From Clostridiales bacterium (GTDB taxonomy: Bacteria > Bacillota > Clostridia > Oscillospirales > Oscillospiraceae), in contig SFLD01000022.1 of NCBI GenBank assembly GCA_004553545.1, positions 1 to 29,272 on the forward strand: a stretch of DNA of 29,272 bases, written 5' to 3'. The notes under the pieces are model-generated. The model was not told the DNA's origin, searched no databases, and saw nothing but the letters and a program-made list of their open reading frames with translations. The translations under genes were made by a program, and so were the position numbers. Positions 25,386-29,272 of the stretch are shown in pieces (position 1 is the stretch's first letter; each line of letters opens with the position of its first letter).

Positions 25386-26590
25386 TTTGCCCGCTCCTCC
25401 CCTCGTTTGTTCAGCATGATCCCGGCCTTCACCTTCCGGCCGGGGGCCACGTCACACTCCGGCGCCAGAACAGCGAGGCCCCAGGCGTCGGGGTCGCAGT
25501 CCTCCGGCGCGGCGCCCACCCGGGCCTCGGCGCCCACCCGGCAGTTCTCGCCCAGGATGGCGTAGCGCACCTGGGCGCCCCGCTCCACCCGGACGCCGGG
25601 CAGCAGCACGGAGTAGCTGACGCTGGCGCCCTCCTCCACGATGACGCCCTGGGAGAGGACGGAGTTCTCCACCGTCCCCTCGATCTCGCTGCCCCGGTTG
25701 AAGGCGCTGTGCCGAACCTCCGCCCGGGGGCCGAGATAGGCCGCCGGGGAGGAACGGGTGTTGGCGTAGATGGGCCAGCTCTCATCTAAGAGGTCCAGGC
25801 CCGAGGCCGGGGAGAGCATATCCATGTTGGCGTCCCAGAGGGATTCCAGCGTCCCCACATCCTTCCAGTAGCCGGAGAAGCGGTAGGCGTACATCCGCTC
25901 CCCGGCGGAGAGCATCGCCGGGATGATGTTCTTCCCGAAGTCGTTCTCCGAGTTCGGGTCCTCCTCATCCGCGCAGAGGTACGAGCGCAAAGCCTTCCAG
26001 GAGAAGACGTAGATGCCCATGGATGCGAGGTTGCTCTTGGGCTCCCTGGGCTTCTCCTGGAACTCCGTGATCCGGTCCTCCCCGTCCACATTCATGATGC
26101 CAAATCTGCTGGCCTCGTCCCAGGGCACCTCCATCACGGAGATGGTGCACTCCGCCCCCCGGGCCTTGTGGAAGTCCAGCATCTTGGCGTAGTTCATCTT
26201 GTAAACATGGTCGCCGGAGAGGATCAGCACGTAGTCCGGGTCATAGAGGTCCAGAAAGCCCATGTTCTGATAGATGGCGTTGGCCGTCCCCTTGAACCAG
26301 CTGGCCCCTGCGGCGGACTGGTAGGGCGGCAGGATGTGGACGCCGCCGTCCGAGTAGTCCAGGTCCCAGGCCTGGCCGCTGCCGATGTAGCTGTTGAGCT
26401 CCAATGGCCGGTACTGGGTCAGAACGCCCACGGTGTCGATGCCGGAGTTGGCGCAGTTGGACAGGGGAAAATCGATGATCCGGTACTTGCCGCCGAAGGG
26501 CACGGCGGGCTTGGCCATCTCCTCCGTCAGCACCCGGAGGCGGCTGCCCTGGCCGCCGGCCAGCAGCATGGCCACACATTCCTTCTTCAT
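25382..26590 (-). CDS. glgC: Glucose-1-phosphate adenylyltransferase (ADP-glucose pyrophosphorylase)
   Basis: The 402-residue enzyme makes ADP-glucose from glucose-1-phosphate and ATP, the committed step of bacterial glycogen synthesis. The N-terminus MKKECVAMLLAGGQGSRL carries the nucleotide-binding glycine-rich loop. PAVPFGGKYRIIDFPLSNC and TANAIYQN follow, then LILSGDHVYKMNY with the metal-binding Asp and ITEFQEKPREPKSN with the sugar-phosphate-binding Lys. The C-terminal part from about residue 290 forms hexapeptide repeats (IEGTVENSVLSQGVIVEEGA). The frame is open far upstream inside glgB, but the start is fixed by AAAGGAG and by the ATGA overlap with the glgB stop. Confidence 0.97.
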   Translation of the reverse strand: MKKECVAMLLAGGQGSRLRVLTEEMAKPAVPFGGKYRIIDFPLSNCANSGIDTVGVLTQYRPLELNSYIGSGQAWDLDYSDGGVHILPPYQSAAGASWFKGTANAIYQNMGFLDLYDPDYVLILSGDHVYKMNYAKMLDFHKARGAECTISVMEVPWDEASRFGIMNVDGEDRITEFQEKPREPKSNLASMGIYVFSWKALRSYLCADEEDPNSENDFGKNIIPAMLSAGERMYAYRFSGYWKDVGTLESLWDANMDMLSPASGLDLLDESWPIYANTRSSPAAYLGPRAEVRHSAFNRGSEIEGTVENSVLSQGVIVEEGASVSYSVLLPGVRVERGAQVRYAILGENCRVGAEARVGAAPEDCDPDAWGLAVLAPECDVAPGRKVKAGIMLNKRGEERAK

Positions 26591-28476
26591 GCTTCCGCTC
26601 CTTTCCGCTTTCCCTGGGGAAGGCGTCCCCTCCCCTGATAGAATACCCCGCCGAAGGGGGGGATCTTGATGCAAAGGGACTGCTCCCTCCCGTGGGAGGG
26701 GATGCGCTCCACGGGAACCTGCTCCGTGTCCCCGAAGCCCCCGCCGCCGAAGCGGACGGCGTCGCTGTTGAAGACCGGGACGAATTCCTTCTTCCCCGGC
26801 ACGCCCACCCGGTAGCCCTCGTAGGCGTTGGGGGAGAAGTTCACGGCGCAGAGGAGCTCCCGCCCCCGCTTGTCCCGCCGCAGGAAGACCGCCACGTTGT
26901 TGTGGTTGTCGTCCGCCACCAGCCACTCAAAGCCCGCCCAGTCGAAGTCGATCTCCCAGAGGGCCGTCGTCCTCTTATAAAACCGGTTGGCCTCCCGGAA
27001 GAAGTCCTGCACCTGGCGGTTCCGCTCCTGCTCCAGGAGATACCAGTCCAGCTGTCCGGCGTCGTTCCACTCGTGCCACTGGCCGATCTCCGGCCCCATG
27101 AAGAGGAGCTTCTTCCCGGGATGGGCCAGAAAGTAGCAGTAGAAGCCCCGGAGGCACTGGAGCTGCTGGGGGTAGTCCCCCGGCATCTTATTCACCAGGG
27201 AACCCTTCATATACACCACCTCGTCGTGGGAGATGGGCAGGACGAAGTTCTCCGAGAAGGCATACATCAGGGAAAAGGTAATATCCTTGTGGTGGAACTG
27301 CCGGAACCAGGGGTCCATCTTGAGGTAGTGGCAGATGTCGTTCATCCAGCCCATGTTCCACTTGAGGTTAAAGCCCAGTCCCCCCATCTCCGCCGGGCGG
27401 GAGACCATGGGCCAGGCCGTGGACTCCTCCGCGATCATCAGCACCCCGGGGTCAAAGCCGAAGGCCATGGCGTTGAGCCGCCGCAAAAAGTCCACCGCCT
27501 CCAGGTTTTCCCGTCCGCCGTTGATGTTGGGCGTCCACTGGCCCGGCCCCCGACCGTAGTCCAGATACAGCATGGACGCCACGGCGTCCACCCGGAGGCC
27601 GTCGATGTGGAACTCCTCCAGCCAGTACCGGGCCGAGGAGAGAAGGAAGCTCACCACTTCCCCCCGCCCGAAATCGAAGGCCCGGGTCCCCCAGCCGGCG
27701 TGCTCCATCTTGTTGGGGTCGGCGTACTCATAGCAGGGCCCGCCGTCGAAGTCAATGAGCCCGTGGGCGTCCTTGCAGAAGTGGGAGGGCACCCAGTCCA
27801 ATATCACGGCAATGCCCTTGCGGTGCAGGTGATCCACAAACCAGCGGAAATCCTCCGGCGTCCCGAAGCGGGACGTGGGGGCGAAGTACCCCGTGCACTG
27901 GTAGCCCCAGGACTCATCCAGGGGATGCTCCGTCACCGGCAGCAGCTCCACGGCGGTGTAGCCCAGGTCCCGGACATACTCCGCCAGCTGCTCCCCCAGC
28001 TCCCGGTAGGAAAGGAAGCTCCCGTCCTCGTGCCGCCGCCAGGAGCCCAGGTGGACCTCATAGATGTTGAGCGGTCCGCCGTAGACCGCCCGCCGCTCCC
28101 GGCGGTAGCGTCCGTCCCCCCAGGGGAAGGCGCTCTCCTCCGTCAGCCGCCCCGCCGTGCCGGGGCGGACCTCCGCCCAGAAGGCGTAGGGGTCCGTCTT
28201 GTAGCGGAGCTGCCCGTCGCAGCCCAGCACGGCGAACTTGTAGAGCTGCCCCGCCTGGGGGCTGGAGAGCCAGGTCTCCCAGATGCCGTCCTTCCCTTCC
28301 ATGGGGGCGGCGTCCGGGTCCCAGCCGTTGAACCCCCCCACCACGGAGACCCGCTGGGCCCTGGGGGCCCAGAGACGGAAATGCCAGCCCTCTCCCTCCC
28401 GGTGGGCGCCGAAAACGCGCCAGCCCTCGCTGAGCTCCCCCCGGCGGAAGGCGGCCAGCCGCTCGCTGTATTCCAT
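26587..28476 (-). CDS. glgB: 1,4-alpha-glucan branching enzyme
   Basis: The 629-residue family 13 enzyme introduces alpha-1,6 branches in glycogen. An N-terminal carbohydrate-binding (CBM48-like) domain shows WHFRLWAPRAQRVSVVGGFNGW. The barrel has IYEVHLGSW, TAVELLPVTEHP, VILDWVPSHF (region I), GLRVDAVASMLYLDYGR with the nucleophile Asp (region II), MIAEESTAWP with the acid/base Glu (region III) and LPISHDEVVYMKGSL (region IV). The length is standard. It is first in the glycogen operon with AAAGGAGG before ATG; its stop overlaps the glgC start. The promoter is at 28574-28602. Confidence 0.97.
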   Translation of the reverse strand: MEYSERLAAFRRGELSEGWRVFGAHREGEGWHFRLWAPRAQRVSVVGGFNGWDPDAAPMEGKDGIWETWLSSPQAGQLYKFAVLGCDGQLRYKTDPYAFWAEVRPGTAGRLTEESAFPWGDGRYRRERRAVYGGPLNIYEVHLGSWRRHEDGSFLSYRELGEQLAEYVRDLGYTAVELLPVTEHPLDESWGYQCTGYFAPTSRFGTPEDFRWFVDHLHRKGIAVILDWVPSHFCKDAHGLIDFDGGPCYEYADPNKMEHAGWGTRAFDFGRGEVVSFLLSSARYWLEEFHIDGLRVDAVASMLYLDYGRGPGQWTPNINGGRENLEAVDFLRRLNAMAFGFDPGVLMIAEESTAWPMVSRPAEMGGLGFNLKWNMGWMNDICHYLKMDPWFRQFHHKDITFSLMYAFSENFVLPISHDEVVYMKGSLVNKMPGDYPQQLQCLRGFYCYFLAHPGKKLLFMGPEIGQWHEWNDAGQLDWYLLEQERNRQVQDFFREANRFYKRTTALWEIDFDWAGFEWLVADDNHNNVAVFLRRDKRGRELLCAVNFSPNAYEGYRVGVPGKKEFVPVFNSDAVRFGGGGFGDTEQVPVERIPSHGREQSLCIKIPPFGGVFYQGRGRLPQGKRKGAEA

Positions 28477-28506
28477 GGGGCGCCTCCTTTCTTTGGGTAA
28501 ATCGTC

Positions 28507-28547
28507 AAAAAAGTCGGTTTCCCGGTTCCATTTCCAGAAGTAACCGA
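28507..28547 (-). promoter_or_regulatory. Weak hairpin plus T run in the glg operon leader (possible attenuator)
   Basis: On the minus strand TCGGTT (28547-28542) can pair with AACCGA (28519-28514), which is followed at once by CTTTTTT. The same GGTT can instead pair with a nearer AACC, giving two exclusive folds. The stem is short, so an attenuator is only a possibility. Confidence 0.3.
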
Positions 28548-28573
28548 TTGCCTTTCAAAATTTCTTCCCATTT

Positions 28574-28602
28574 ATTATAGTTCCTTTCCCCTCTCCCGTC
28601 AA
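28574..28602 (-). promoter_or_regulatory. Sigma-A promoter of the glgBCDAP operon
   Basis: TTGACG (28602-28597), a 17-base spacer and a perfect TATAAT (28579-28574). The predicted start near 28567 leaves a leader of about 90 bases. No other strong promoter was seen inside the operon. Confidence 0.92.
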
Positions 28603-28750
28603 GCATTGCCTTTCCCCGCCCGCGCCTTTCTTCCGCCGCCCGGAGAAAGATCCCGCCGGCTTCTCCGCCGGCCTCTGGTATGACGTCTCCTGCCGCCCGC
28701 CGCCCGCCCCGCCCGTTTCCGGTCTCTCCCAACGCTCCCGCTTTCCGGAA

Positions 28751-28768
28751 GCGAATAAATATTGCATT
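28751..28768. promoter_or_regulatory. Possible ArgR-type operator upstream of the OPT gene
   Basis: GCGAATAAATATTGCATT resembles an arginine box (core GAATAAATATT, partial palindrome). It lies about 145 bases upstream of the -35. Resemblance to a degenerate AT-rich motif in an AT-rich segment is weak evidence. Confidence 0.25.
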
Positions 28769-28896
28769 ATCCAGCAGGTTTCGCTAATAAAATGTGTGGA
28801 ATCCCATCGTTTTTCTGGTGTTTATCCATCTTTATGCAATCTTAACAAGATGTCCGACTTCCCATTGGAGAGTATGACAATTCTTCCCATACCGCG

Positions 28897-28925
28897 TTGA
28901 CTTTTACCAGGGATAGGTATATCTT
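28897..28925 (+). promoter_or_regulatory. Promoter of the OPT transporter gene
   Basis: TTGACT and TATCTT are separated by 17 bases (five of six and four of six matches). An alternative TATATC lies at a 15-base spacing. The start would be near 28932, about 50 bases before the coding start. Confidence 0.6.
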
Positions 28926-28983
28926 ATAGACAGGAGAGTGTTTCCGCGCATATCCAAAAATAAAAACTGGGAGGTAACACAAA

Positions 28984-29272
28984 ATGGCATTAGACCTGAG
29001 TAATGTCAAGAAGGCGTCGTCCTTCAAGGAGCAGTTTACCGTCCGCGCTATGGTGATCGGCACCATCGGTTCCATCATCCTGACTGCTTCCTCTATGTTC
29101 GTGGCACTGAAGGCCTCTTCCCTGCCCTGGCCCATCATGTTCGTCACCCTGTTCTCCATGTGTCTGCTGAAGATCATGGGCAACACCAACGTCAACGAGA
29201 TCAACGTCACCCACACCGCCATGTCCGCGGGCTCCATGGTGGCCGGCGGCCTGGCCTTCACCATCCCCGGCC
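28984..29272 (+). CDS. OPT family oligopeptide transporter, N-terminal part (cut by the window end)
   Basis: Only the first 96 codons are present. The protein begins MALDLSNVKKASSFKEQFTV and then shows hydrophobic segments (MVIGTIGSIILTASSMFVAL and PWPIMFVTLFSMCLLKIMG). NVNEINVTHTAMSAGSMVAG and LAFTIPG follow, a stretch typical of OPT/YSL proteins, in which the NEINVTHT segment is highly conserved. OPT carriers import peptides or metal chelates, usually with protons. GGAGGT lies about nine bases before ATG. It is divergent from the glycogen operon. The rest of the gene lies outside the window. Confidence 0.85.
   Translation, partial: MALDLSNVKKASSFKEQFTVRAMVIGTIGSIILTASSMFVALKASSLPWPIMFVTLFSMCLLKIMGNTNVNEINVTHTAMSAGSMVAGGLAFTIPG

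Larger units (their letters stand above)
28603..28983. other. Divergent intergenic region between the glg operon and the OPT transporter gene
   Basis: The first half (to about 28745) is pyrimidine-rich on the plus strand without visible genes. From 28750 on it becomes AT-rich and holds candidate control sites of the transporter gene: an arginine-box-like palindrome and a promoter, listed separately. Confidence 0.7.

Noticed and set aside
26591..26926. N-terminal extension of glgC
   Set aside because: It lies within glgB in another frame. The conserved start and ribosome binding site fix the ATG at 26590.
26692..28500. Plus-strand open frame of about 600 codons opposite glgB
   Set aside because: Its His/Gly/Ala/Val-rich composition is that of a codon shadow of the GC-rich glgB gene, and it lacks start signals.

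Overview
This window looks like a chromosomal segment of a GC-rich Firmicute of the class Clostridia, most likely an Oscillospiraceae-type gut anaerobe. The grounds are glycogen genes of the Firmicute glgC/glgD type, MATE and PrsW homologues of clostridial style, strong AGGAGG ribosome binding sites, sigma-A promoters with 17-base spacers, and gene deserts filled with palindromic repeats. Genus and species cannot be read from the sequence alone. Protein identities come from motif recognition, not from a database search.

Layout. Positions 1-2775 hold a polypyrimidine tract, an extended -10 promoter and a TetM/EF-G-like GTPase fused to a YacP/Rae1-type nuclease domain. Positions 2776-3489 are repeats. 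On the minus strand follow a MATE transporter with an attenuator-like leader (3490-5031), a PrsW-family membrane protease (5048-5834), and a zinc-ribbon/membrane/transglutaminase protein (5894-7377). An AT-rich GNAT acetyltransferase (7764-8222, plus strand) sits inside a broken repeat. glmS (8394-10238, minus) is preceded by a recognisable glmS ribozyme. Positions 10693-11054 hold a compact candidate type I toxin-antitoxin cassette: a 27-residue hydrophobic peptide and a convergent antisense RNA sharing one bidirectional terminator. Next on the minus strand come an apparent operon of a TRAP-type binding lipoprotein, glutamyl-Q-tRNA(Asp) synthetase and a class II aldolase (11091-13740), then a family 5 ABC binding lipoprotein (13918-15588) and a short DEAD-box helicase (15857-17014). 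The helicase is divergent from a fumarylacetoacetase-family hydrolase (17222-18070, plus).

Positions 18071-20355 are a repeat-rich zone that encloses one TetR-type regulator (19198-19782). The minus-strand operon glgB-glgC-glgD-glgA-glgP (28476 down to 20356) encodes a complete glycogen synthesis and phosphorolysis set, with ATGA stop/start overlaps at glgB/glgC and glgC/glgD and one strong promoter at 28574-28602. The window ends inside an OPT-family transporter gene on the plus strand.

The most interesting items are the GTPase-nuclease fusion (a possible A-site ribosome rescue or mRNA cleavage factor), the par-like toxin-antitoxin cassette too small for ordinary gene calling, the terminator inside the MATE leader, and repeat families whose hairpin arms change in a compensating way between copies.
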